Below, one piece after another: positions 18,704 to 27,438 of a stretch of 63,853 bases of DNA; the stretch's first letter is position 1; each line of letters opens with the position of its first letter. Source of the stretch: Amoebophilaceae bacterium (lineage in GTDB: Bacteria > Bacteroidota > Bacteroidia > Cytophagales > Amoebophilaceae); NCBI GenBank assembly GCA_011524725.1, contig WTJV01000044.1, positions 1 to 63,853 on the forward strand. The letters are read 5' to 3'. Made by a program: the position numbers and the translations under genes. Under the pieces are notes generated by a model that did no database searches, was not told the DNA's origin, and worked only from the letters and a program-made list of their open reading frames with translations.

Positions 18704-18883
18704 ATGCTCACTTACTTTCTACTAGTAGGGCTTTTTGCTGGACAAGCGATGGCTAAAGATAGCCTAAAGAAAAGTGGTGTGGCGCCATACTACCCTATGC
18801 ATGGGCAGCTCGATCGCAAGCAATTAGACTCTTTGGGAGGCTGCAGACATATCTTATCGAGTAGCAATAGCCATTTAGCATAG
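18704..18883 (+). pseudogene. Small secreted ORF, probably broken
   Basis: From the ATG at 18704 (an earlier TTG at 18686 is possible) the frame encodes a signal-peptide-like start, LTYFLLVGLFAGQAMAKDS, with an AxA cleavage site, then about 40 polar residues to a TAG at 18881-18883. The same frame stays open for another 69 codons to a TAA at 19091-19093, including LPIITVDGKHHNSLYYDK. This may be a 130-residue secreted protein interrupted by an amber codon, or simply a decayed gene. I do not recognise the family. No convincing ribosome site. Confidence 0.35.
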
Positions 18884-19100
18884 TCAGCAGGTCTGCCGAA
18901 GAATTTTACAACATCTAGGGAAACTGCCTGCAATAGTTTCTTTATATCACTCCCGATTATTACTGTCGATGGCAAACACCATAATAGCCTTTACTATGAT
19001 AAAAGACTTGACTTTTTAAACAAGATTAAGTATGCTTACCAGTGTGTGTGGGTATTGCTGTGGGTAGTTAGAATTTTTCACTATAAAAAATAAAATAAAT

Positions 19101-19961
19101 ATGTCAAAAGTTATTGAAGAGTTAAAAAAACTGGCTGATCATTGGGATAAAAAGCGCGATGCAAACAGTGCAACTGCGTATACGATGGCAATGGAGCGAT
19201 GGGATATTTGGGGAAAACATTTCCCAGACGCCCAAATTATGCATAAAAATGCTACACATTTGCTTAAAGATATGATTTGTGGGCAAAGTGCTAACGCGCT
19301 TTGTAATATTTTTGTGAGTAATAAAAATAAGCAGGTGCAGTATGAGCTCAGTATGAACCAGCGTAATAATATTGAGGAAGGAAGCGCAGATAGCCTTTTG
19401 AAACAAGTACAAAGCTGCCAAGGAAGCTATTTGGTGCGAGTTGATCTTGATGAGCACTCTTATGTGTTCTTTCATGATGTAGACGATGTAAAATCACCAC
19501 CCGATGCAAGCGATAAAGGATTACCCGAAGTAGACGATGAAAAATCACCCAATGCAAGTGATATAAAACCATCACCCGTTATGTGCTATCTTCTGCAGAC
19601 CAATTTCTCTGACGTCATGCCTCATTTCTCGCTCGCCAAATGGATGGAGAATCCTTCGTTCGGTAAGAAAAGAAATGTTATTGAACACATGAAGGAACTT
19701 ACAACCTTATTAAAGGAGGCAACCAAGCTCGAACCTACAAAAGGTAAATTTGTCATGGGATTTGAAAAAGACGATCCGAAAGCTCGCGAAATTGTTCATT
19801 ATTTTTATGGACCTAACCAAGCCCCTGGTAAGTATGTATCTATCAAGGGTATGGCAAAATCTAGCGTACCACCTAATTTTTCATTTTTCCCTGTGAACAA
19901 TCAAGCAGCCTTACAGAATATCAAACGGTTAATGGATATATCTTTAGGTAATAAAAAATAA
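19101..19961 (+). CDS. Unrecognised 286-residue protein, candidate effector
   Basis: I do not recognise this protein by family. It starts at ATG 19101 after an A-rich leader and is more AT-rich than its neighbours, which fits recent acquisition or relaxed constraint. There is no signal peptide or membrane segment. Around residues 125-158 an acidic, Pro/Ser-rich segment contains two imperfect repeats (VDDVKSPPDASDKG and VDDEKSPNASDIKP). The middle has DMICGQSANALCNIF (Cys60, Cys68), then YLVRVDLDEHSYVFFHD (His119), then CYLLQTNFSD and FSLAKWM. The order Cys, then His before a hydrophobic strand, then Gln/Asp before a W-containing helix is reminiscent of papain-fold toxin and effector proteases, but this is only a pattern-level guess. 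It lies between the methyltransferase gene and its decayed copy. Confidence 0.6.
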   Translation: MSKVIEELKKLADHWDKKRDANSATAYTMAMERWDIWGKHFPDAQIMHKNATHLLKDMICGQSANALCNIFVSNKNKQVQYELSMNQRNNIEEGSADSLLKQVQSCQGSYLVRVDLDEHSYVFFHDVDDVKSPPDASDKGLPEVDDEKSPNASDIKPSPVMCYLLQTNFSDVMPHFSLAKWMENPSFGKKRNVIEHMKELTTLLKEATKLEPTKGKFVMGFEKDDPKAREIVHYFYGPNQAPGKYVSIKGMAKSSVPPNFSFFPVNNQAALQNIKRLMDISLGNKK

Positions 19962-20174
19962 GAGCATGCAGCATGAGAGTCGTACATAATTTGACAGCTA
20001 GTGTAGGTAGGTGTTGTAGTTTTAATCTGTACTTTTCGCTAACTTACGATGAGCTAACCTCATTAGTACAAATAGATTTATTTCTTCTCTAATCCATGTT
20101 GCTCCTCAACTTTTTTTACTCATTGCTCATTTTTTTGCTTTACCAGTGCTGCTGGCAGAACAAAGAAAGGGTGG
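19962..20174. other. Intergenic, no feature seen
   Basis: Spacer after the candidate effector. T-rich, no open frame or tRNA; nothing further is recognised before the duplicated methyltransferase fragment begins. Confidence 0.3.
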
Positions 20175-20400
20175 GGTACTATACCAATCTGCCATGTGTA
20201 TGAGACTATTGCAAAATATGATCACAGGCTCGCTCAGAGTCAATAAAGGTACGTCCTAGTGAGTTTGCAATAGTCTCGTACCATGGCTCCTAGGTTGCCT
20301 AGATCACGAATGTTATCCAATACTAGGCTCTCGGTGTCAGTAGGGGGAGTAAACAACGCGCACCTAGTTCCAACTTTAGACTATCTTGGATAATCTTTAG
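20175..20400 (-). pseudogene. Decayed partial copy of the TrmH-family gene
   Basis: GTACTATACCAATCTGCCA and TGCCTAGATCACGAATGTTA, followed by TCCAATACTAGGC, repeat the intact gene at 18250-18335 with scattered substitutions. A later piece, CTTGGATAATCTT (about 20381-20393), resembles the start region of the intact gene near 18626-18640. So this is an internally deleted copy in the same orientation. It is split by the 77-bp inverted-repeat element. No reading frame remains. Confidence 0.75.
20201..20277. mobile_element. 77-bp MITE-like element with IS5-type termini
   Basis: GAGACTATTGCAAA (20202-20215) and its exact reverse complement TTTGCAATAGTCTC (20264-20277) bound a short non-coding core. 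The element interrupts sequence that is continuous in the intact methyltransferase gene. GTA stands immediately on both sides (20198-20200 and 20278-20280), consistent with a 3-base target duplication. The terminal sequence resembles the end of the IS5-family remnant at 1145-1159 (13 of 15 bases), so it is probably a deletion derivative mobilised by that family. Confidence 0.75.
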
Positions 20401-20441
20401 AACCTTATTACATTTGCAAAATACCCTTGACTAGCTAAAAA

Positions 20442-20708
20442 ATGGCAAGAATCTGCGAAATAACGGGCAAGAGGCCTCGAGTGGGTAACCGTGTCTCCCA
20501 TGCTAAAAACAAGACGAAGAGGCGATTTTATCCTAATCTGCAGATGAAGCGGTTTTTCCTGGCTGAGGAAGATGCATGGGTAACTTTGAAAGTATCTACT
20601 TCTGTTCTTAGAACCATTAATAAAAAAGGCCTGAGTGTGGTGCTCAAAGAGGCAAAAAGAAGAGGAACTTTAGCGAAGGCACTCAACTGCATAGTAGCTG
20701 CTAAGTAA
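20442..20708 (+). CDS. rpmB: 50S ribosomal protein L28
   Basis: Full 88-residue L28, starting [21 protein letters not shown] and followed by the [11 protein letters not shown] block typical of the family. A component of the large subunit. First gene of a small ribosomal cluster (rpmB, rpmG, DUF4295) with gaps of about 31 and 5 bases, an order conserved across Bacteroidota. A candidate promoter was not resolved because the upstream region is duplicated methyltransferase debris. Confidence 0.97.
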   Translation: MARICEITGKRPRVGNRVSHAKNKTKRRFYPNLQMKRFFLAEEDAWVTLKVSTSVLRTINKKGLSVVLKEAKRRGTLAKALNCIVAAK

Positions 20709-20739
20709 TACATCATGTGTAGAATAAACCGGCTGTGTG

Positions 20740-20925
20740 ATGGCAAGTAAAAAGGGAAACAGAATACAGGTGATATTGGAGTGCACAGAGCACCGAAAGG
20801 GTGGCTTGCCTGGTATTTCTAGGTATTCGACAGAGAAGAATAGACAAAATACGCCGGATAGGCTAGCACTGAAGAAGTATAACGCCATCTTAAAGCGGTA
20901 CACTATTCACAAAGAAATCAAATAG
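20740..20925 (+). CDS. rpmG: 50S ribosomal protein L33
   Basis: L33 of 61 residues. [18 protein letters not shown] is followed by [21 protein letters not shown] and the terminal [18 protein letters not shown]. The start is the ATG at 20740; a GTG one codon earlier is also in frame. It has the cysteine-poor (zinc-free) form: only one Cys remains of the four zinc ligands seen in C+ forms. Cotranscribed with rpmB and the DUF4295 gene. Confidence 0.96.
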   Translation: MASKKGNRIQVILECTEHRKGGLPGISRYSTEKNRQNTPDRLALKKYNAILKRYTIHKEIK

Positions 20926-20930
20926 CTACT

Positions 20931-21104
20931 ATGGCTAAGAAAGTAGTTGCTACCCTTCAGAAAGGGGGTAGCAAAACCCTTGCTAAGATTATAAGATCGG
21001 TCCGATCACCTAAGACAGGAGCTTACACCTTTAAAGAGGAGATGGTGCCCACTGAGACTGTTAAGGAGGTAGCTTGCAAAGAAGGCGTAGCGTTGCAGTC
21101 CTGA
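20931..21104 (+). CDS. DUF4295 family small basic protein
   Basis: A 57-residue basic protein starting at ATG 20931, five bases after rpmG. It reads AKKVVATLQKGGSKTLAKII, then RSVRSPKTGAYTFKEEMVP. This is the characteristic Bacteroidota DUF4295 protein that follows L28 and L33 in many genomes. Presumed ribosome-associated from its context, function unknown. In many relatives ftsY comes next; here the following 130 bases hold no gene and then a lipoprotein gene on the other strand begins, so the ftsY linkage is broken. Confidence 0.9.
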   Translation: MAKKVVATLQKGGSKTLAKIIRSVRSPKTGAYTFKEEMVPTETVKEVACKEGVALQS

Positions 21105-21236
21105 CGGATATTCATACAGTCTCGTATGCCTGTTGCAGTTATGGGGACTATAAGTTGGTATACTTCTTGTCAATCAACTACCTAATCACGGGGACATCTA
21201 AGGCAATACTAACCGAGCGCACCGGTAATCCTGGTA

Positions 21237-22616
21237 TTAGTCGTCCTGCACCTGTTGTGAGTGCCTATGCTTTTTTGCTTTTCGAGGACTTGGAGAAGGA
21301 GCTGTGAGCAGCACACTTCGTGTCACTGTGTGTGTATGATTGCCTGTATGTGAGACTACTACAGTTAGTGTATATAGCTCTCCCGGGCCAATATCAATAC
21401 TGGGTCTGGCCTCTATCTTGAATGAAACAGCTTCTCCACTTGAGAAGCTTGTATCTTGAGTCCCTAAGCAATTTACATTTGTCAGGAAGAGTGTTTCCAG
21501 GCTGCAAGAGTTTAAGGTGTTGTCGTAAATGAAACTATGGCGTTTCTTATCACTACTGCCCTTAACGCTACCTTTATTTTCTTCTAGCGTAGCCGTTACT
21601 AAGAAGTCTCCCAGCGCCATACCGTCGCTGTTAGGTTTGATGGTCACACTGACGAAGTTTTTCGTATGATTACTCCATGTTTCATTTCTCAATGTCACAG
21701 TAAACGTATGCGGAGTAGCTATTTGGCTGTTGATATCGCTTTCATCAGAGTCGGTACTTGCTGCCTGGTTAGGTAGTTCAGTATTCTGTGAGACAGTGTC
21801 TTCTAGTGCTGAACTACTCAACGGGATGAAAGGACTAGTTTCGAGAGTTTGAGGGTTTTCCTCCGCAGTACTCCTATCCTCCATGTGGGCTCGTAGGTCT
21901 ACGGTTGGTATTGGGTGATCTGCAGGTGACATGACACTATCTGATCTTGTATTGAGGGCATTGTCAGGTACTTGAAGATTTATATCTGAGGTAGTTTCTT
22001 TTCCCGTTGGGTGTTGTGTACCTACACCATCTTGCTTGGCAGTGAGTGTGATGCTTTTCGTTTCTGTGTGTGGCTTTATCTCCTTGCGCTCCACTTTGAT
22101 TATGAGTGTATAGGCGTCTCCTTCTTTGACTGTTGTGCTTGGTGTAGCTCTTATCCTGAATGCAATTTCTCCACCTTGTACAAAGTGTGTGTCTTCTTTC
22201 CCTAAGCAATTGGACTGTTTATTGACTAAAAATATCTTTTCAAGATGCTGATTATCAAGAGGACTATTGTAATCAAATGCTGCTTTCTTTGTGTGCCTGT
22301 TGCTACTACCTCTTACAATGCATTCGTGGTCTTTTCTAGAAACCGTAACAAAAAACTCCTCCAAACGCATTCCAGGACTGCCAGGCGTAATTCTTACTGT
22401 TATCAAATTGTCTGTGCCTTGATCTTTATTAATTTCGGTTACCTTTAGTTTGAACTTATTAGGATCTATGGCATCGCCATTGGGGACTGTGGTGGTATCT
22501 TCTGCCGTATCGAAGGAATGGCAAGCTCCCAGTGATAGGCACAAAAAGCTTGTATATACGGTGGCGATAAGCAAGGCTGATGATTTAATGCGCTGTGTTA
22601 TTGTGTTTTTTAACAT
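21237..22616 (-). CDS. Lipoprotein with two tandem copies of an unknown domain
   Basis: Protein of 459 residues from ATG 22616. The signal peptide ends in a lipobox (SLGAC, Cys32), so it is likely lipid-anchored. Two diverged copies of one domain occupy about 57-190 and 317-445. Matching landmarks are TVRITPGSPGMRLEEFFV with SVTIKPNSDGMALGDFLV, VRGSSN with VKGSSD, NCLGKEDTHF with NCLGTQDTSF, and a final YTLIIKVER with YTLTVVVSH. A Ser/Thr/Glu-rich low-complexity linker joins them, and the C-terminus is basic and His-rich. The beta-rich pattern suggests immunoglobulin-like folds, but I do not recognise the family. Probably an envelope or surface protein specific to this lineage. Confidence 0.75.
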   Translation of the reverse strand: MLKNTITQRIKSSALLIATVYTSFLCLSLGACHSFDTAEDTTTVPNGDAIDPNKFKLKVTEINKDQGTDNLITVRITPGSPGMRLEEFFVTVSRKDHECIVRGSSNRHTKKAAFDYNSPLDNQHLEKIFLVNKQSNCLGKEDTHFVQGGEIAFRIRATPSTTVKEGDAYTLIIKVERKEIKPHTETKSITLTAKQDGVGTQHPTGKETTSDINLQVPDNALNTRSDSVMSPADHPIPTVDLRAHMEDRSTAEENPQTLETSPFIPLSSSALEDTVSQNTELPNQAASTDSDESDINSQIATPHTFTVTLRNETWSNHTKNFVSVTIKPNSDGMALGDFLVTATLEENKGSVKGSSDKKRHSFIYDNTLNSCSLETLFLTNVNCLGTQDTSFSSGEAVSFKIEARPSIDIGPGELYTLTVVVSHTGNHTHTVTRSVLLTAPSPSPRKAKKHRHSQQVQDD

Positions 22617-22787
22617 ATCAATATGTCATATGGTGGCGTATTTGCTTTATCGTCTACTTATATTTCATATAATAGGCATATAAGCTATAAAATATCGTGT
22701 AATTATCCTAATTGTCATGTTATTTCTTCCTTTTACAACAAAATATATTCTGAGCTGATAACGCGCTTATCCTAACCTTCTAATTCT

Positions 22788-25700
22788 ATGCACTCATTTT
22801 GTCATTTGCATTGCCACACCCAGTACTCATTGTTAGATGGAGCAGCTCAGATCAGTAACTTGGTGGGTAAAGCGCAGCAGTTGGGCATGCATGCCTTGGC
22901 CATCACCGACCATGGCAATATGTTCGGGGTCCCTCATTTTGTAGCTGCTGCTAATAAAATAGGGGTAAAGCCTATCGTTGGCTGTGAATTTTACATCGCC
23001 CCTGATAGGCACGACCATAAGGATAAGACACGCTACCATCAGGTGCTACTCGCCAAGAATGAAATCGGCTACAAGAACTTATCCACTTTGTGCTCGCTTG
23101 GCTTCTTAGAGGGATATTATTACAAGCCTCGGATAGACAAGCGCCTGATTAAGCAACATGTTGAGGGACTCGTGGCTACGACATGCTGTTTGGCCAGTGA
23201 GGTATTGCAAGCGATTCTGCGCAAAGGGGAAGTAGCAGCAGAAAAGTGCTTTCTAGAGTGGCTCGATATCTTTGGAGAAGATTATTATATCGAACTACAG
23301 CGCCATGGCATCCAAGCGCAAGACCAGTGCAATGAGGTGTTGCTTCGGTGGGCCAAGAAGCACCAAGTCAAGGTGATTGCCACCAACGATGTGCACTACG
23401 TAGACCAACAAGACAGTGAAGCACAAGATATCTTACTGTGCTTGCAGACGGGCAAGGATTATGCTGATCCTAACAGGATGCGTTTTGCCAATGATCAGTT
23501 CTTTTTGAAGTCGCCTCAGGAGATGGAAGCACTTTTTATCGATGTGCCCGAAGCTTTGGCAAACACCGAAGAAATTGCCGAAAAAGTGCAGTCCATTTCG
23601 CTGGAGCGAGATGTCCTTCTGCCTCTTTTTAATGTACCCGAAGGCTTTGCCACCCAAAGCGACTACCTCAGGCATTTGGCTTTGTCCGGCGCTAAGCAGC
23701 GGTACGGTACCCTGACAGCGTCACTCGAAGAGCGCATCAACTATGAGTTGGCTGTTATCCAGGAGATGGGCTTCCCGGGCTATTTCCTGGTTGTACAAGA
23801 CTTCATCAACGCTGCTAGAAAGCTGGATGTGGTTGTGGGGCCAGGTCGAGGTTCTGTAGCAGGCTCTGTTGTGGCCTATTGTATTGGCATTACCAATATC
23901 GATCCGATACACTACGATTTGCTCTTTGAGCGGTTTTTGAATCCCGAACGCGTGTCTATGCCAGACATTGATATTGATTTTGACGATGATGGTCGCCAAA
24001 AGGTCATCGACTATGTGGTAGACAAGTATGGCAAGAACCAAGTAGCCCATATTATTACTTTCGGTAGCATGGGCGCAAAGTCTGCTATCAGAGATGTGGC
24101 GCGTGTACTAGGTTTGCCTTTAAGCAAATCCAATCAGCTAGCCAAGCTCGTTCCCGAGAAGCCTGGCACCACCTTGGCCCAAGCTTTTTCTGAAGTACCC
24201 GAATTGGCAGCTTTTAAAGATAATTTGAATACACCTGAGGAGAAAGTACTGACACTTGCCAAAACTTTAGAAGGATCTGCTCGGCACACGGGCATTCATG
24301 CTGCCGGTGTCATCATTGCGCCAGACAACTTGATGCATTACATTCCGGTCAAGTCTGATAAAAATTCTGATTTATTGGTCACCCAATACGATGGCTCTGT
24401 GGTAGAAAGTGTGGGTATGCTTAAGATGGATTTTTTGGGGTTGAAAACGCTGAGTATCATCAAAGATGCCCTGGCGCTTATTGAAAAAAACCACAGTCAG
24501 CGTATCGATGTTGACCAAATCGATCTTGACGACGAAAAGACCTTTGCACTTTACCAACGTGGTGATACCATTGCCACTTTTCAGTTTGAGTCCGAGGGGA
24601 TGCGCCAGTGGCTGATCAAACTCAAGCCTAGCAACATCGAGGACCTCATTGCCATGAACGCTCTATACAGGCCTGGCCCCATGCAGTTCATCCCCAATTT
24701 TGTTGCTCGAAAACGCGGCCAAGAGGAGATCGGATACGCCCACCCGTTGCTCAAGGGTATCTTACAGAATACTTATGGCATTATGGTGTATCAGGAACAA
24801 ATCATCCAAACTGCTCAGACGATGGCGGGATATACTTTGGGCGCTGCAGATTTGTTGCGTAGGGCTATGGGCAAGAAGAAAGCCAGTGAGATGGCCAAAC
24901 AGCGTGAGGTATTTGTGGAGGGGGCGCAGGAAAAACACGGTATTGGCAGGCCTAAAGCGCTAGAAGTATTTGCGGTGATGGAGAAATTTGCGCAATATGG
25001 CTTTAATCGTTCTCACTCAGCAGCCTATTCCCTCTTGGCGTACCAGACGGCCTATCTCAAAGCCCATTATCCAGCCGAGTACATGGCCTCTGTGCTTACC
25101 CACAACCAAGGCGACATCGACAAGATTACCTTTTTTATGAACGAATGTAAGCGGCAAGGCATTCAAGTGTTAGGCCCTGACGTAAATGAGAGTGAAGCCA
25201 CCTTTGACGTTAACCAAGCACAGCAAATCCGCTTTGGCCTAGGTGCTATCAAAGGCGTTGGGGAGGCTGCGGTAGAAGCAATCATTCGTGAGAGAGGCCT
25301 AGATAATGATTTTCAAGACATTTTTTCCTTTGCTGAGCGATTAAACCTCAAAGCGGTCAACAAAAAAACGTTTGAAAGCTTAGCGATGGCGGGCGCTTTC
25401 GATAGCTTCTCTCAATACCACCGTAGGCAGTATCTACATGCCGACCAAGGTGAGGCTTCTTTGATTGAGAAAGCCATCGCTTATGGCCAGCAGCAGCAGC
25501 AAGAGAAAGCTTCGGCCCAGCAGTCTCTATTTGTGGTGGTCAAAGAGCAAGCGGGAGCTTATAGCCAAAGACCAGAAATAGTGCCATGCGAACCGTATGA
25601 AGAACAAGACATGCTCCAAATGGAGAAAGAAGTGGTGGGATTCTATATTTCTGGTCACCCTCTAGACCGATATCGTATTGAACTAGAAAACTTCTGCAAC

Positions 25701-26240
25701 TGCAATACACAAGACATACTGAATTTGCAAGGGAAAGAAGCGCAGCTAGCCGGTATCGTTACCGAGTTTAAGGCTAGGCAGAGTAAACACGGCAAACCCT
25801 TTGGGATATTTACTGTCGAGGACTATGAAGGAACTCTGACGTTATCTTTATTCGGCGAAGACTTCCTCAAGAATCAACATATGCTGCAAGTGGATACGTT
25901 CGTTTATATCACAGGCCCTGTCGTAGAGCGGTATAAGCAAGCAGGTATTTGGGAGCTAAAGCCCCGTAAGATAAGTCTACTCAGCGAGACCAGGGAAAAA
26001 ATGAGCAAATCCTTGGAGATCCATCTATCTGCTCAACAGGTCAATGCTGACTTAGCCCATCGACTGGAGCAAACTTTTGTGCAGTATCCGGGTAGCTGCC
26101 CGCTGATGCTATACTTGACCGATCCAGAAGAAGCGATGCAAGTAATCAGCTTGTCTAGAAGGTACAAAGTTAAGCCTAGTAACGCATTCTTTGAGGCTGT
26201 ACAAACTATTTCAGAGGTTACGTGTCGGTTACGGGCTTGA
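22788..26240 (+). CDS. dnaE: DNA polymerase III subunit alpha
   Basis: Replicative polymerase catalytic subunit, 1,150 residues. The N-terminal PHP domain begins FCHLHCHTQYSLLDGAAQI and has AITDHGNMFG. The palm has GPGRGSVAGSVVAY near 351 and PDIDIDFDD, giving the metal-binding aspartates near 393 and 395. Fingers motifs include NALYRPGPMQFIP and FNRSHSAAYSLLAYQTAYLK. An OB-fold region (AQLAGIVTEFKARQSKHG) follows near 975. DnaE type, not PolC. Starts at ATG 22788. Its 3' end faces the ankyrin lipoprotein gene; the extended frame of that gene would overlap dnaE by 23 bases. Confidence 0.97.
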   Translation: MHSFCHLHCHTQYSLLDGAAQISNLVGKAQQLGMHALAITDHGNMFGVPHFVAAANKIGVKPIVGCEFYIAPDRHDHKDKTRYHQVLLAKNEIGYKNLSTLCSLGFLEGYYYKPRIDKRLIKQHVEGLVATTCCLASEVLQAILRKGEVAAEKCFLEWLDIFGEDYYIELQRHGIQAQDQCNEVLLRWAKKHQVKVIATNDVHYVDQQDSEAQDILLCLQTGKDYADPNRMRFANDQFFLKSPQEMEALFIDVPEALANTEEIAEKVQSISLERDVLLPLFNVPEGFATQSDYLRHLALSGAKQRYGTLTASLEERINYELAVIQEMGFPGYFLVVQDFINAARKLDVVVGPGRGSVAGSVVAYCIGITNIDPIHYDLLFERFLNPERVSMPDIDIDFDDDGRQKVIDYVVDKYGKNQVAHIITFGSMGAKSAIRDVARVLGLPLSKSNQLAKLVPEKPGTTLAQAFSEVPELAAFKDNLNTPEEKVLTLAKTLEGSARHTGIHAAGVIIAPDNLMHYIPVKSDKNSDLLVTQYDGSVVESVGMLKMDFLGLKTLSIIKDALALIEKNHSQRIDVDQIDLDDEKTFALYQRGDTIATFQFESEGMRQWLIKLKPSNIEDLIAMNALYRPGPMQFIPNFVARKRGQEEIGYAHPLLKGILQNTYGIMVYQEQIIQTAQTMAGYTLGAADLLRRAMGKKKASEMAKQREVFVEGAQEKHGIGRPKALEVFAVMEKFAQYGFNRSHSAAYSLLAYQTAYLKAHYPAEYMASVLTHNQGDIDKITFFMNECKRQGIQVLGPDVNESEATFDVNQAQQIRFGLGAIKGVGEAAVEAIIRERGLDNDFQDIFSFAERLNLKAVNKKTFESLAMAGAFDSFSQYHRRQYLHADQGEASLIEKAIAYGQQQQQEKASAQQSLFVVVKEQAGAYSQRPEIVPCEPYEEQDMLQMEKEVVGFYISGHPLDRYRIELENFCNCNTQDILNLQGKEAQLAGIVTEFKARQSKHGKPFGIFTVEDYEGTLTLSLFGEDFLKNQHMLQVDTFVYITGPVVERYKQAGIWELKPRKISLLSETREKMSKSLEIHLSAQQVNADLAHRLEQTFVQYPGSCPLMLYLTDPEEAMQVISLSRRYKVKPSNAFFEAVQTISEVTCRLRA

Positions 26241-26394
26241 TGAGAGAGGCATTCGGTTGACTCTTCTTTTGTACTAAACCAGACTTTAGTATAAAAGCGG
26301 TGATCTCTCTTCCCGGCATCGCTTTTGCCATTTTAAGGGCATTTTCTATGTGCTCTTTTACCGTATCATTATCCTTGCTGTTGAATTCTGCTAA

Positions 26395-27396
26395 CTAGTA
26401 TACAACTACCTGTGCGTTATCAGCATGCACAACTAACGCTAACACAGAAAGATGATCATATGTACACTTCATGCCTTCTTCTTTATTTATTTGAACTAAA
26501 TACTTGATCACATCCCTATTATTTTTTCCATATTTTCCTGCAGCAGCGTAGTGTAAAGCAGATGCACCTTGATCATCCGTTTTGCTAATATCCACCTTTC
26601 TTTGTCGTACCAGGTACGCTATTATATCCAGGTATCCTCCAGCCGCTGCCATACCTAATGGCGTATTCTTTTTCCCATTTGTTGGCAGGCCTACGTTTAC
26701 ATTTCTCTTTTCGACTAGTTCTTTAACTAATTCTAGAAGACCTCTTGCCGCTACATAATGCAAGGGGGTGTATTCATATTGCGCAGTCGGGTTGCTATCG
26801 TTAATCCATGTGCTAGACCGTTTCAGAAATCCATTTTTTGATCCTTCATCAAGCAGTTGTTCTATTCCATCCCAAGCCGCTTCACTCTCCGAGTCCTCTT
26901 TTATTTGTGCTGCTATTTGCGTGAATGAAGTGAACCACTCTTTGTATGAGGGAGATGATATTTCATTCTTAGCCTTTTTAGCAATAGTTTGCTGCGCCTC
27001 ATTTACATCTAACTGTGTATTGGCCAGTCGTTTTCTGGCTACTTCTTTACTACTTACTTTAGTTATAGTAGTAGCTTCATCAGCAGATGCCAATGTATTG
27101 CTCTGTGGTGCGCTGGTTATGGATTGCGATGCCACATCACGACTTGGCGCCACCCGGTCAGCATGTTTAGTATCGGGCGAGGAGTCGGAAGAACTGGTCG
27201 GGGCCAGTGTGGCACTCGACGGCTCTGGCGTTGTGTGTGTTTGTTTTCCCTGCTTAGACTGGGGTGTCTGTGCTGACAGAGCTGCTTGTCCCCTATCCTC
27301 CTCTCTAGCATGCAGACTTGGCTGCTGGCAGCCGTGGAAGATATAGGCACATAGTAGTAGGGCTGCTGTAGTCTGCGAAAGTTGCATGTGTGACAT
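26395..27396 (-). CDS. Ankyrin-repeat lipoprotein, C-terminus possibly cut by amber codon
   Basis: Protein of 333 residues with a lipoprotein-like signal (LLLCAYIFHGC, Cys23), then a Ser/Thr/Pro/Gln-rich linker of about 100 residues. A coiled or helical stretch (about 115-165) precedes at least three ankyrin repeats (about 209-330: TPLHYVAARGLLELVKELVE, TPLGMAAAGGYLDIIAYLV, SALHYAAAGKYG...). Ankyrins mediate protein binding and are common in symbiont effectors. The last repeat is followed by TAG, and the frame continues for 59 codons (LAEFNSKDNDTVKEHIENAL, KMAKAMPGREI) to a TAA at 26218, suggesting a longer ancestral protein. Its N-terminus resembles that of the TIR-NACHT protein. Confidence 0.78.
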   Translation of the reverse strand: MSHMQLSQTTAALLLCAYIFHGCQQPSLHAREEDRGQAALSAQTPQSKQGKQTHTTPEPSSATLAPTSSSDSSPDTKHADRVAPSRDVASQSITSAPQSNTLASADEATTITKVSSKEVARKRLANTQLDVNEAQQTIAKKAKNEISSPSYKEWFTSFTQIAAQIKEDSESEAAWDGIEQLLDEGSKNGFLKRSSTWINDSNPTAQYEYTPLHYVAARGLLELVKELVEKRNVNVGLPTNGKKNTPLGMAAAGGYLDIIAYLVRQRKVDISKTDDQGASALHYAAAGKYGKNNRDVIKYLVQINKEEGMKCTYDHLSVLALVVHADNAQVVVY

Positions 27397-27438
27397 GGTG
27401 ATGATTCTCTATGAAAGTGTGCATAGATAATCGTAAGC

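Noticed and set aside
26768-27346. A 192-codon open frame antisense to the ankyrin lipoprotein
   Set aside because: The Ser/Thr/Pro-rich linker on the other strand gives a Cys/Val/Ser-rich shadow without features.
679-27396. Reassignment of TAG to an amino acid
   Set aside because: Many intact conserved genes (nhaD-like, ftsA, ftsZ, fabF and the methyltransferase) end at TAG exactly where the families end.
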